Below are positions 55,712-64,000 of a stretch of DNA of 64,000 bases, piece by piece. A program made the position numbers and the translations under genes. Under the pieces are notes generated by a model. It ran no database searches. It was not told where the DNA came from and saw only the letters and a list, made by a program, of their open reading frames with translations. The number at the start of each line of letters is the position of its first letter. Within the stretch, counting starts at the first letter, position 1. Source of the DNA: Deinococcus sp. KSM4-11. GTDB taxonomy: Bacteria; Deinococcota; Deinococci; Deinococcales; Deinococcaceae. The stretch is from NCBI RefSeq assembly GCF_004801415.1, contig NZ_SSNX01000003.1:248001-312000 (forward strand), written 5' to 3'.

Positions 55712-56316
55712 AGTGCCTCCCGGTTCTTCTCGATCAGGTCGTCCACCGCTTCGCGCAGCAGGGAGGCCTCGGTGCGGCCCAGGGCACCCGACAGTTTGGC
55801 CAGCCGGTCGAGCTGGCTCTTGCTGTAGTAGTTGCTCTTGAGAACCATCTTGCTCTCCACGTAGATGCATGCGCGGGCGCGGCCCTCGCGTTTGGCGCGC
55901 AGCAGGGCTTCTTCGGCGGCGCGGTACAGTTCGGCGTACAGCGTGGCGTGCGCTGGCCGCGCGGCCAGCCCCACGCTCAGGCCCAGGCTTTTGGGCCACT
56001 GCGGGTCACGGTGGATATGGAAGTGCTTGATGACCTCGTCGAAGAGAATCAGGGCGGTCTCGGCGGCGGTTTCGGGCAGGATGCTGGCGTATTCGTCGCC
56101 GCCGATCCGGCCGATGATGCTGCCAGTAGGCAGGCTGCCGGACAGCAGGCGCTCGACGCCCCGCAGGACGCGGTCGCCCTCGCCGTGGCCAAGGGTATCG
56201 TTGAGGGTCTTGAAGTGGTCGAGGTCGAGGACGGCCAGGGCGAGGGGGGCTCCCTTGAAGGCGGTGAAGGCATCCTCGAAGGCGTTGCGGCTGAGAATCG
56301 CGGGGCGGGCGGCCAT
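55708..56316 (-). CDS. GGDEF diguanylate cyclase fused to ribbon-helix-helix domain
   Basis: A 202-residue protein. Residues about 8-153 form a compact GGDEF domain ([33 protein letters not shown] with GGDEY at 72-76, then [20 protein letters not shown]). Residues about 157-198 ([20 protein letters not shown] then [20 protein letters not shown]) match a CopG/Arc ribbon-helix-helix DNA-binding domain: one strand and two helices. A nucleotide-cyclase domain joined to an RHH is unusual. ATG 56316 has AGGAGG seven bases away. It is cotranscribed with the DinB gene; a perfect AT palindrome lies upstream. Confidence 0.8.
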   Translation of the reverse strand: MAARPAILSRNAFEDAFTAFKGAPLALAVLDLDHFKTLNDTLGHGEGDRVLRGVERLLSGSLPTGSIIGRIGGDEYASILPETAAETALILFDEVIKHFHIHRDPQWPKSLGLSVGLAARPAHATLYAELYRAAEEALLRAKREGRARACIYVESKMVLKSNYYSKSQLDRLAKLSGALGRTEASLLREAVDDLIEKNREAL

Positions 56317-56377
56317 ACACATTCCTCCTACAGGTGGGATCGACACCGGAACAGATCGAACACACGTATATTGACAT

Positions 56378-56391
56378 GACATATATATGTC
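56378..56391. promoter_or_regulatory. Perfect palindrome GACATATATATGTC upstream of the GGDEF-RHH gene
   Basis: A 14-bp perfect palindrome in an AT-rich patch, 62 bases before the GGDEF-RHH start and about 90 before the groES -35. The adjoining TTGACATGACAT gives a further partial repeat. A natural target for the RHH domain. It shares half-sites with, but is not, the Deinococcus radiation/desiccation motif. Confidence 0.5.
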
Positions 56392-56478
56392 TTCGCTATG
56401 ATATTTCAGGCACGCATGCAGATTGACCGTGTCAGCGCATCTTGAGCGCACCACACTCAGATTCTCACACTAGGACAG

Positions 56479-56508
56479 TTGACATTTTTCGGCATCAGAC
56501 TCTATTCT
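56479..56508 (+). promoter_or_regulatory. groES-groEL promoter
   Basis: Consensus -35 TTGACA (56479-56484), 18-base spacer, TATTCT -10 (56503-56508), about 80 bases before groES. No CIRCE inverted repeat (the HrcA target) is visible. Confidence 0.6.
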
Positions 56509-56591
56509 CTCGTGCGGAACGGCAAAAACCCGCCGGGCTGTCCGGCGCGTTTCAAGGCCCCACATCCCAAATCTCTCTAGGAGGAACCCAC

Positions 56592-56879
56592 ATGCTGAAA
56601 CCTTTGGGCGACCGAGTTCTCGTGGAAATTATCGAAGAAGCCGAGCAGAAGACCGCCGGCGGCCTGTACGTCCCTGACTCCGCCAAGGAAAAGAGCCAGC
56701 GCGGCAAGGTCATCGCCGTCGGCAGCGGCAAGACCCTGGACAACGGCACCAAGTCCCCCCTGGAAGTCAAGACGGGCGACACCGTGTACTTCGCCAAGTA
56801 CGGCGGCACCGAAGTGACGCTGGAAGGCAAGAACTACTCCATCCTCGCCGAACGCGACATCCTCGCCATCGTCGAGTAA
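56592..56879 (+). CDS. groES: Co-chaperonin GroES
   Basis: GroES is the lid of the GroEL folding chamber. The 95 residues have [20 protein letters not shown], the mobile loop [19 protein letters not shown] (GroEL-binding) and the C-terminal [20 protein letters not shown]. Length is standard. AGGAGG precedes ATG 56592. It is followed by groEL after 110 bases, the usual operon. Confidence 0.98.
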   Translation: MLKPLGDRVLVEIIEEAEQKTAGGLYVPDSAKEKSQRGKVIAVGSGKTLDNGTKSPLEVKTGDTVYFAKYGGTEVTLEGKNYSILAERDILAIVE

Positions 56880-56977
56880 AGGGGGCGTGGGCCGTGACCC
56901 TGGCCACCCGCCCTGTCTCCCCAACTCCCTCCCGTATGGGGAGAGGCGTTGACCCCTTCCCACCCCCAACTCTTTAA

Positions 56978-58639
<1,662 letters not shown>

Positions 58640-58678
58640 AGATGGTGATGGTTGATCGTCAATAATTGATGGTCAAAG

Positions 58679-58713
58679 AAAGAGGCCGGGGCGTGATGCT
58701 CCGGCCTCTTTCT
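58679..58713 (+). terminator. Rho-independent terminator after groEL
   Basis: AAAGAGGCCGG / CCGGCCTCTTT, 11-bp stem, followed by CTATT. The A-rich left arm makes it bidirectional, so it also ends the convergent Zn-ribbon gene, whose stop (58712) it overlaps. Confidence 0.85.
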
Positions 58714-59362
58714 ATTCAGGCCAGCGAAGGCGGTGTTTCCCGGTGAGGAAGAGTGGCCGCCGGTTGAAGTATGTCCTGTCATCAACTCGTGGGTAAGCGA
58801 AGGGCTGGGGGATCGGGGCGTTGCCGCTGCCCCTGCCAATAAATGTGATGGGCTGCCAATGACCGCGTTCAAAAAGTTCGACGGCCGCGCCCGTTTCGAG
58901 CGGTCGGCCCAGTAGTCGATAAATCTGACCTGGGAAGCGTCCCTGCTGCTCCAGCCTGCCTTCCTGTGGAGCAGGTGATGGCGTGCCGCGGTCGCGCTCC
59001 AGATACATCTGTCCTGCGCTGGGCGGAAAGATGCGCCGCAGGAACGCAGGCACCTCCGCAAGAATAGCTGGACGGTCGCCGGGCGTGCCATCTTGCCAGG
59101 TAGGGAAAAAGCGGATGCCGGCGCGGGCGAGGCGTTCGACCTTGAGCCACTGCTCCTGATTGCGGTGCGGTGGAGCCTTGAAGTCTGTGCCCATGTTGGT
59201 CATGGGTTGACGGCACTGCGGACACGGAGCCTCGCTGCCTTGTGCCCGTAAACTCTGCTTGAACGCCTTACGACAATGAAAACACGCGTAGTGCTGAAGG
59301 CGGCCGGTAACTTCGTAGAACTCGCTCCGGTCAATGAAATGGGTGCGTGGCTTGCGGATCAT
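58712..59362 (-). CDS. Zinc-ribbon hypothetical protein
   Basis: The 216-residue protein carries an N-terminal zinc ribbon, HYACFHCRKAF with CPQCRQPM (two CxxC pairs), then NMGTDFKAPPHRNQEQWLKV and ARAGIRFFPTWQDGTPGDRP, and a C-terminal beta-rich region. I know similar zinc-ribbon proteins of unknown function in many bacteria but no defined role. TAACCT lies six bases before ATG 59362, no Shine-Dalgarno. It is convergent with groEL and divergent from the LLM gene. Confidence 0.82.
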   Translation of the reverse strand: MIRKPRTHFIDRSEFYEVTGRLQHYACFHCRKAFKQSLRAQGSEAPCPQCRQPMTNMGTDFKAPPHRNQEQWLKVERLARAGIRFFPTWQDGTPGDRPAILAEVPAFLRRIFPPSAGQMYLERDRGTPSPAPQEGRLEQQGRFPGQIYRLLGRPLETGAAVELFERGHWQPITFIGRGSGNAPIPQPFAYPRVDDRTYFNRRPLFLTGKHRLRWPE

Positions 59363-59368
59363 GCCATC

Positions 59369-59374
59369 AGGTTA
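59369..59374 (-). promoter_or_regulatory. -10 element (TAACCT), Zn-ribbon gene
   Basis: TAACCT on the minus strand, six bases before ATG 59362; leaderless arrangement. Confidence 0.5.
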
Positions 59375-59432
59375 GGCGCTGGTCGGCGGAGGCACATCTG
59401 CCGATTGACGAGGAGGCGTACCATCAGATTAA

Positions 59433-59478
59433 TTTACTCTTCAAACCGGTTTACTTTATAAACTATAAGCGCTATCCT
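59433..59478 (+). promoter_or_regulatory. LLM-gene promoter overlapped by a tandem 14-bp repeat
   Basis: TTTACTCTTCAAAC (59433-59446) and TTTACTTTATAAAC (59450-59463) are 17 bases apart, each roughly symmetrical, and together enclose the palindrome AAACCGGTTT. The second copy supplies a -35 (TTTACT, 59450-59455) 17 bases from the -10 TATCCT (59473-59478), itself six bases before the ATG. Strong candidate for a repressor-controlled, leaderless promoter. Confidence 0.55.
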
Positions 59479-59484
59479 CTCTCC

Positions 59485-60504
59485 ATGAAGAACATCGGCT
59501 TCCTCTCGTTCGGGCACTGGACGCCCTCGCCACAGTCAGGGACGCGCTCGGCCCGCGACGTGCTGCTGCAATCCATTGATCTGGCCGTCGCCGCCGAGGA
59601 ACTGGGCGCAGACGGCGCGTACTTCCGCGTGCACCACTTCGCGCGGCAGCTGTCCTCGCCGTTCCCGCTGCTGGCAGCAGTGGGGGCCAGAACCAGCCGC
59701 ATCGAGATCGGCACAGGCGTCATCGACATGCGGTACGAGAATCCCTTTTACATGGCCGAGGACGCCGGTTCAGCCGACCTGATCTCGGGCGGACGCCTGC
59801 AACTGGGCATCAGCCGGGGCTCGCCGGAACAGGTGATCGACGGCTGGCGGCACTTCGGCTTTGCGCCCGCCGAGGGAGAGAGCGAGGCTGACATGGCCCG
59901 GCACCACGCCGACGTGTTTCTGGAACTGCTGGAGGGGCGCGGCTTTGCCCAGCCCAACCCGCGCCCGATGTTCGCCAACCCGCCGGGGCTGCTGCGCCTG
60001 GAACCGTATTCCGAGGGGTTGCGGGAGCGGATCTGGTGGGGCGCGGCGACCACGGCCACGGCGGTCTGGGCCGCGCAGAAGGGCATGAACCTGCAGAGCT
60101 CCACGCTGGTCTTCGACGAGAGCGGCAGGCCCTTCCACGAGCAGCAGGCCGAGCAGATCCGGGCCTACCGGGCTGCCTGGGCCGAGGCTGGGCATTCCCG
60201 GACGCCACGTGTGTCGGTCAGCCGCAGCATCTTCGCCCTGACCGATGACCGCGACCGCATGTACTTCGGCGGACAGGGACAGGATCGCGACCAGTTCGGG
60301 CGGATCGACAGCACGCGAGCCGTGTTCGGGCGCAGTTACGCCGCCGAACCCGACAAGCTGATCGAGGAACTGCGCAGCGACACCGCCATCGCGGAGGCCG
60401 ACACCCTGCTGCTGACCGTGCCCAACCAGCTCGGCGTGTCGTACAACGCCCACGTCATCGAGTCGATCCTGAAGGACGTGGCCCCGGCGCTGGGGTGGCG
60501 TTGA
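59485..60504 (+). CDS. LLM-class flavin-dependent oxidoreductase
   Basis: A luciferase-like monooxygenase family protein of 339 residues: FLSFGHWTPSPQSGTRSARD, AAEELGADGAYFRVHHFARQ, IEIGTGVIDMRYENPFYMAE, LISGGRLQLGISRGSPEQVI and RIWWGAATTATAVWAAQKGM. It should bind FMN (or F420) and oxidise an unknown small molecule. The upstream promoter carries a tandem operator-like repeat, suggesting induction by its substrate. It overlaps the next gene by ten bases or less. Confidence 0.92.
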   Translation: MKNIGFLSFGHWTPSPQSGTRSARDVLLQSIDLAVAAEELGADGAYFRVHHFARQLSSPFPLLAAVGARTSRIEIGTGVIDMRYENPFYMAEDAGSADLISGGRLQLGISRGSPEQVIDGWRHFGFAPAEGESEADMARHHADVFLELLEGRGFAQPNPRPMFANPPGLLRLEPYSEGLRERIWWGAATTATAVWAAQKGMNLQSSTLVFDESGRPFHEQQAEQIRAYRAAWAEAGHSRTPRVSVSRSIFALTDDRDRMYFGGQGQDRDQFGRIDSTRAVFGRSYAAEPDKLIEELRSDTAIAEADTLLLTVPNQLGVSYNAHVIESILKDVAPALGWR

Positions 60505-61025
60505 CCGCGCAGCCCCACCTGCTGGTGTTCTCCGGCCTACCCGGCACCGGCAAGTCGACCCTGGCCCGGCAACTCGCGCAGCAGCTGAACGCCGCCTACC
60601 TGCGTGTGGACACCGTGGAGGCGGCGCTGCTCAGATGCGGCCTGAAGGCGACGGTGGAGGGCTACGCCGTGTCTTATGCGTTGGCGCTGGATAACCTGCA
60701 GCTGGGGAACCGCGTGGTGGTGGACGTGGTGAATCCGCTGGCGGTCACGCGGGACGCCTGGGCGGGCGTGGCCGCAGAGGCCGGAGCGCGGCTGGTGAAC
60801 ATCGAGGTGGTGTGCTCGGACGCGGCGGAGCACCGGCAGCGGGTCGAGTCCCGGCGGGACGACCGGGCGAACCACGTGGGCGAGTGGATTCCACCCACCT
60901 GGGAGTCCGTACAGGCAACTGCGCGGGAGTTTGAGCCGTGGAACGGGGAGCGCGTGGTGGTCGATACGGCTGGGAAGTCACCGGCGCAGGCTTTTGCGGC
61001 GCTGCTGGCGGCGCTAGAGGGCTAG
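60495..61025 (+). CDS. P-loop kinase-like ATPase
   Basis: The 176-residue protein has Walker A in VFSGLPGTGKSTLARQL, LRVDTVEAALLRCGLK, VVDVVNPLAVTRDAWAGVAA and VCSDAAEHRQRVESRRDD (lid Arg), the pattern of zeta-toxin/chloramphenicol-phosphotransferase-like small-molecule kinases. Substrate unknown. GTG 60495 lies inside the end of the LLM gene; TTG 60501 (TTGA overlap) is the alternative. Cotranscribed with the LLM gene. Confidence 0.82.
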   Translation: MALTAQPHLLVFSGLPGTGKSTLARQLAQQLNAAYLRVDTVEAALLRCGLKATVEGYAVSYALALDNLQLGNRVVVDVVNPLAVTRDAWAGVAAEAGARLVNIEVVCSDAAEHRQRVESRRDDRANHVGEWIPPTWESVQATAREFEPWNGERVVVDTAGKSPAQAFAALLAALEG

Positions 61026-61047
61026 CGGCCGACCTGGGCAGTCCATC

Positions 61048-61611
61048 TCACGTTGTCGCCTCGACCGCCCCCGTTTCCTGCGGGTATTTCCGGCGCCACA
61101 GCGCCCACCCCTCGTCCGGAAAGGCGCGCTTCGCTTCGGGGGCGAAGAGGGCCGCACCCTCATGCTCCAGCGCGGCGTCCGGGCAGGGGATGACCTCGGT
61201 GTCCTGCATGGCGGGGTGATCCGACCATTCGATCACGCGGCCGGAACCGCCCCAGGGATCGGCGGTGGCCCACACGATTCGCCCGATCCCGATCAGGGCA
61301 CTGGCCCCGCCGCACATCAGGCAGGGTTCCAGGCTGGTGTACAGGGTCAACGTCTCGGGCTGCTCGGGATTGCCCAGCTGGAAATACAGATCCATCTCGG
61401 CGTGCGCGATACCGGCGCGGCCGACGTGCTCGGCCGTCTGGGGTTCCTTGTGGCGGTTGCGTCCCCGGCCGACGATCTGCCCGTCGGCATCGACCAGCAC
61501 GGCGCCAACGGGCGCACTCCCGACGGCCTGGGCCTCGCGGGCCAGGGCCAGGGTGTCGCGCAGGTAACGGGCGTGGTCGAGTGGCGCGCGTGCGGCAGGG
61601 GTGTCAGGCAT
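61048..61611 (-). CDS. Nucleoside/nucleobase deaminase (CDA fold)
   Basis: The 187-residue zinc enzyme has APVGAVLVDADGQIVGRGRN, the catalytic AHAEMDLYFQLG (His ligand, Glu proton shuttle) and SLEPCLMCGGASALIG (two Cys ligands), so it deaminates a base or nucleoside. TadA is less likely because of the diverged C-terminal region (WGGSGRVIEWSDHP, EGAALFAPEAKRAF); guanine- or cytidine-type activity is possible. TAGAGT lies six bases before ATG 61611. Convergent with the P-loop kinase gene. Confidence 0.88.
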   Translation of the reverse strand: MPDTPAARAPLDHARYLRDTLALAREAQAVGSAPVGAVLVDADGQIVGRGRNRHKEPQTAEHVGRAGIAHAEMDLYFQLGNPEQPETLTLYTSLEPCLMCGGASALIGIGRIVWATADPWGGSGRVIEWSDHPAMQDTEVIPCPDAALEHEGAALFAPEAKRAFPDEGWALWRRKYPQETGAVEATT

Positions 61612-61617
61612 GCCGGC

Positions 61618-61623
61618 ACTCTA
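61618..61623 (-). promoter_or_regulatory. -10 element (TAGAGT), deaminase gene
   Basis: TAGAGT on the minus strand, six bases before ATG 61611; leaderless arrangement. Confidence 0.5.
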
Positions 61624-61936
61624 CGGACGACCGGCGTGGGGTTCGGTGGGCGTTCGTCCTTTGCCTCAGCTTGAGGAATTCGCTGTCTCAGGAATAAAGA
61701 AAGGAGCCCGCAGGCTCCTCGTGTGGATCGGCTCGGCGGGTATGGCCCGGCCTCGCTGTTCGCGCGCCCGTTTTTTGTGAATCCCAGAGGTGGGCGCCTC
61801 CCTCAAGTGCTTGAACGTACAACGTGGACTGCACTGCACGACCCTACTCGACAACGCTTTCAGGCCAGAAATGAAAACATATCATGCGTGGCCACTGCTG
61901 TCAACTCCCTCATGGGTTCGGCAGGAGTGCGGCGGT
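61624..61936 (-). other. 313-base non-coding stretch after the acyl-CoA synthetase gene
   Basis: No convincing ORF on either strand. It is more AT-rich than its surroundings, holds a minus-strand terminator at its far end (61689-61721), and an ACGCTTTCA half-operator at 61855-61863. Either a long 3' untranslated region or a hidden small RNA on the minus strand. Confidence 0.4.
61689..61721 (-). terminator. Rho-independent terminator, minus strand
   Basis: AGGAGCC, loop TGCG, GGCTCCT followed by TTCTTTATT on the minus strand. It would end transcripts coming from the acyl-CoA synthetase gene 216 bases upstream. Confidence 0.7.
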
Positions 61937-63502
61937 TCAGTTCACTTTGCGATCCTGGCCCTGCCACACCTCGTTTCTCAGGATAAACTTCTGGAATTTA
62001 CCGCTGGCAGTCTTGGGCAGGTCATCGCGGAACTCGTAGTGCTTGGGCACCTTGAAGCCCGCCAGATGGGCGCGGACATGGGCGCTCAGCTCGTCCGGGC
62101 CGGCCTCCTTCCCGCCATGCAGGGCGATGAAGGCACAGGGCACCTCGCCCCACTTGTCGTCGGGCATGGCCACGACCACGGCCTCGCGTACGGCCGGGTG
62201 GGCGTACAGGATTCCCTCGATCTCCACGCTGCTGATGTTCTCCCCGCCGCTGATAATGACGTCCTTGTTGCGATCCTTGATCTCGATCCGGCCATCCGGG
62301 TAGGTCACCGCCACGTCGCCCGTGTGGAACCAGCCGCCCTCCAGGGCCTTGGCGGTCGCGTCCGGGTTGCGGTAGTACCCCTTCATGACCAGATTCCCGC
62401 GCACCATGATCTCGCCCAGGGTCGTTCCGTCGTGCGGGGTGGGAGTCAGGTGCTCGTCCATGACGTCCACCTCGCCCGCGAGAATCATCTCGAAGCCCTG
62501 TTTGGCGATCAGTGGGGCGCGCTCGGTGGTCGGCAGGGCTTCCTGCGCGGCGGACAGTTCCGCGACCGTGACCAGGGGGCTCACCTCGGTCAGGCCATAC
62601 ACCTGCGTGACGTGAAAGCCCAGGGCGTTCATGTCCGCAATGGTCCGCGCGTGTGGAGGACTGCCCGCCGTGGCCACCCGCACGGGCCGCGTGAGCGTGC
62701 GGGCCTGCTCTGGATTCGTGAGCATGCTCAGCACGGTGGGCGCGGCGCACAGGTGGGTCACACCGTAGGTTTCGATGGCGTCATACGCGGCGTCGGCGCG
62801 TACGGCGGGCAGGGTGACATGCGTGGCACCCACGCCGAAGGGGCTCCACACGCCGCCCCAGCCGTTCGCGTGGAAGTCCGGCAGGGTGTGCAGGTACACG
62901 CTGTCCTGGTCGGCCTTGAAGTAGTAGATGGTCTCGATGGCGTTCAGGAAACAGTTGCGGTGCGTGAGCATCACGCCCTTGGGGCTGGACGTCGTGCCGG
63001 ACGTGAAGTTGATGGTCAGCGTGGCGTCCTCGTCCGTGACCGGGAGGGGCAGCGGAGCGTCATCCTGCGCGGCCAGGCGGGCCTCGAAGGCGGCGCCGGC
63101 CTCGCCCTCGCCGAGCACCCAGACCTCGATGCCCAGGTCAAGCGCGGCCTGCTCGACGCGGGCGTGCAGCGTCTCATCGACGAGCAGCAGTTTCACCTCG
63201 GCGTGCCGGAGCTGGAAGGCGTACTCCTCGCCGGTCAGCCGCGTGTTCAGCGGAACGAGCACGCTGCCCGCCCACGGCACGGCGCTGTAGGTGAGCAGTC
63301 CCCCGTGCGTGTTCGGCGAGAGCACCGCCACATGCCGCCCTGCGAACCCGGCCGCCTGCACCGCCCGCGCAAGCTGGTAGATGCGGCCGCCCCACTGGCG
63401 GTACGTGAAGCTGGGGCCGCCCGGCTGGATCACGGCTGTCTTGTCCGGGTAGATGTTCAGGCCGCGGCGGATGAGGTCGAGCGGGGTCAGGGGCGTGTTC
63501 AT
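61937..63502 (-). CDS. Long/medium-chain acyl-CoA synthetase (AMP-forming)
   Basis: Activates a carboxylic acid with ATP and CoA. The 521 residues show the ANL order: ATP loop NFTSGTTSSPKGVMLTHRN, YLHTLPDFHANGWGGVW, QVYGLTEVSP (A5), GGWFHTGDVAVTYPDGRIEI (A7), DVIISGGENISSVEIE (A8) and the catalytic Lys in LPKTASGKFQKFIL. Overall resemblance is to fadD3/dicarboxylate-CoA ligase-like enzymes; chain length cannot be read. GGAGG precedes ATG 63502. Probably used in fatty-acid degradation. Confidence 0.93.
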   Translation of the reverse strand: MNTPLTPLDLIRRGLNIYPDKTAVIQPGGPSFTYRQWGGRIYQLARAVQAAGFAGRHVAVLSPNTHGGLLTYSAVPWAGSVLVPLNTRLTGEEYAFQLRHAEVKLLLVDETLHARVEQAALDLGIEVWVLGEGEAGAAFEARLAAQDDAPLPLPVTDEDATLTINFTSGTTSSPKGVMLTHRNCFLNAIETIYYFKADQDSVYLHTLPDFHANGWGGVWSPFGVGATHVTLPAVRADAAYDAIETYGVTHLCAAPTVLSMLTNPEQARTLTRPVRVATAGSPPHARTIADMNALGFHVTQVYGLTEVSPLVTVAELSAAQEALPTTERAPLIAKQGFEMILAGEVDVMDEHLTPTPHDGTTLGEIMVRGNLVMKGYYRNPDATAKALEGGWFHTGDVAVTYPDGRIEIKDRNKDVIISGGENISSVEIEGILYAHPAVREAVVVAMPDDKWGEVPCAFIALHGGKEAGPDELSAHVRAHLAGFKVPKHYEFRDDLPKTASGKFQKFILRNEVWQGQDRKVN

Positions 63503-63684
63503 GACTGGAGCCTCCGGGACGCAAGCGGGGTGCGGGTTGTCGGTGCCCTCAATCTACCGTGTCCATGGTTCATTCCAGGTTCAATCGGCGCTGGATTGCC
63601 TTCCAGGCGTCCCGGAGCAACGGGCGGGCAAACTGGAGAAGCGGTTCCACCCGTTCGCTCACCTCGGCAGCCTGCCGCCAGTGT

Positions 63685-64000
63685 CTAAGGGCGAGCGGGC
63701 CGGGTTTCCACCCAGTTCACGGCGAGACCCGCCAGGATGCCCCAAAAGGCCGCACCAATACCCAGCGGTGTGATACCGCTGAGCGTCACGAGGATGATGA
63801 CGGGCGCGCCCAGACGGGCCGGGCCGCTGCCCTGGAAGGCGGCGTGCAGGCTGCTGCCGGTCGCGGCAAGCAGCGCCAGTCCGGCGAGCGCCGCCAGGGC
63901 CTGGGGGGGGAGGATACCCATCAGGTGCAGGAAGGTACCGGCGAACAGGCCGAAGGCGATGTTGAAGAGCCCCGCCCACACGGCGGCCGTGTAGCGGCGG
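63685..64000 (-). CDS. BenE-type benzoate/H+ symporter, C-terminal part (runs off window)
   Basis: Minus-strand frame open to the window edge, ending at TAG 63685. The 104 visible residues read RRYTAAVWAGLFNIAFGLFA then hydrophobic helices with LPPQALAALAGLALLAATGS and the end GITPLGIGAAFWGILAGLAV, typical of the last helices of BenE transporters (12-helix aromatic acid importers). An internal ATG at 63981 is not the real start. The remainder lies beyond 64000. Confidence 0.8.
   Translation of the reverse strand, partial: RRYTAAVWAGLFNIAFGLFAGTFLHLMGILPPQALAALAGLALLAATGSSLHAAFQGSGPARLGAPVIILVTLSGITPLGIGAAFWGILAGLAVNWVETRPARP

Noticed and set aside
56369..56391. Full radiation/desiccation response motif near groESL
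   Set aside because: Only half-sites match; the 17-bp palindrome with central ATT is absent.
56400..56590. CIRCE/HrcA operator before groES
   Set aside because: No TTAGCACTC-N9-GAGTGCTAA inverted repeat is present.
61855..61863. ACGCTTTCA as another LacI operator
   Set aside because: Only one half resembles the 43263 palindrome; the other arm is missing and no sugar gene is near.
61790..63688. 632-codon plus-strand open frame
   Set aside because: Mirror image of the acyl-CoA synthetase gene, which has all family motifs; the plus frame has none.

Overview
The window is 64 kb of gene-dense, high-GC bacterial chromosome, best explained as Deinococcus or a close relative. The reasons are the protein character (long deinococcal-type TrmB, thermophile-type xylose isomerase, futalosine-pathway MqnE/MqnA), GC-rich codon use, and a recurring promoter style. 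At least a dozen genes lack a Shine-Dalgarno sequence and instead carry a TANNNT -10 element 6-8 bases before the start codon, the leaderless arrangement known to be common in Deinococcus. I see no tRNA, rRNA, CRISPR array, prophage or insertion sequence.

Layout. 1-5.4 kb: a cut hypothetical gene, rsmD-coaD, a NarL-type two-component pair and a secreted Het-C/phospholipase-like protein. 5.5-10.1 kb: metK, an alpha/beta hydrolase, and a phoB-like/phoR-like/phoU cluster with two PHO-box-like direct repeats. 10.2-21.5 kb: a GH1 glucosidase, a lipoprotein, methyltransferases (including trmB), a PaiB-like protein, an RluA-type pseudouridine synthase, and two c-di-GMP genes (a GGDEF-GAF-HD-GYP hybrid and a GAF-GGDEF protein). 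21.7-31.9 kb: tldD-tldE, a SUKH-type protein, small hypotheticals, the mqnE...mqnA operon and a complementary pair of M16 peptidases. 32.1-34.5 kb: a LacI regulator with a sugar-binding protein. 35.6-51.5 kb: a xylan/xylo-oligosaccharide locus. 51.6-64 kb: MFS exporter with divergent HTH regulator, 8-oxoguanine deaminase, DinB protein, a GGDEF-ribbon-helix-helix fusion, groES-groEL, an LLM oxidoreductase, a nucleoside deaminase, an acyl-CoA synthetase and a cut BenE-like transporter.

The xylan locus is the largest coherent system. On the minus strand a ROK repressor, xylulokinase, xylose isomerase, aldose 1-epimerase and a secreted GH10 xylanase form one run. Divergently, a LacI regulator precedes a binding protein, two permeases, a secreted GH-A-clan hydrolase, a GH1 glycosidase, a GH43 beta-xylosidase and a ThuA-like protein, mostly with 4-base ATGA/GTGA overlaps. 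Together they could cut xylan outside, import oligosaccharides, trim them inside and feed xylose to xylulose-5-phosphate. No transport ATPase is present, so a shared one elsewhere is implied.

The most interesting regulatory signals are: (i) GGTANCGTCACC sites, two in front of the first LacI gene and a third on the -10 box of the second LacI gene; (ii) TGAAAGCGCTTTCA-type operators in front of the second LacI gene and its transporter; (iii) the 11-bp-period PHO boxes; (iv) the GGDEF-RHH fusion with a perfect AT-rich palindrome upstream; (v) a tandem 14-bp repeat over the LLM oxidoreductase promoter. These are read directly from sequence; their functions are inferred.
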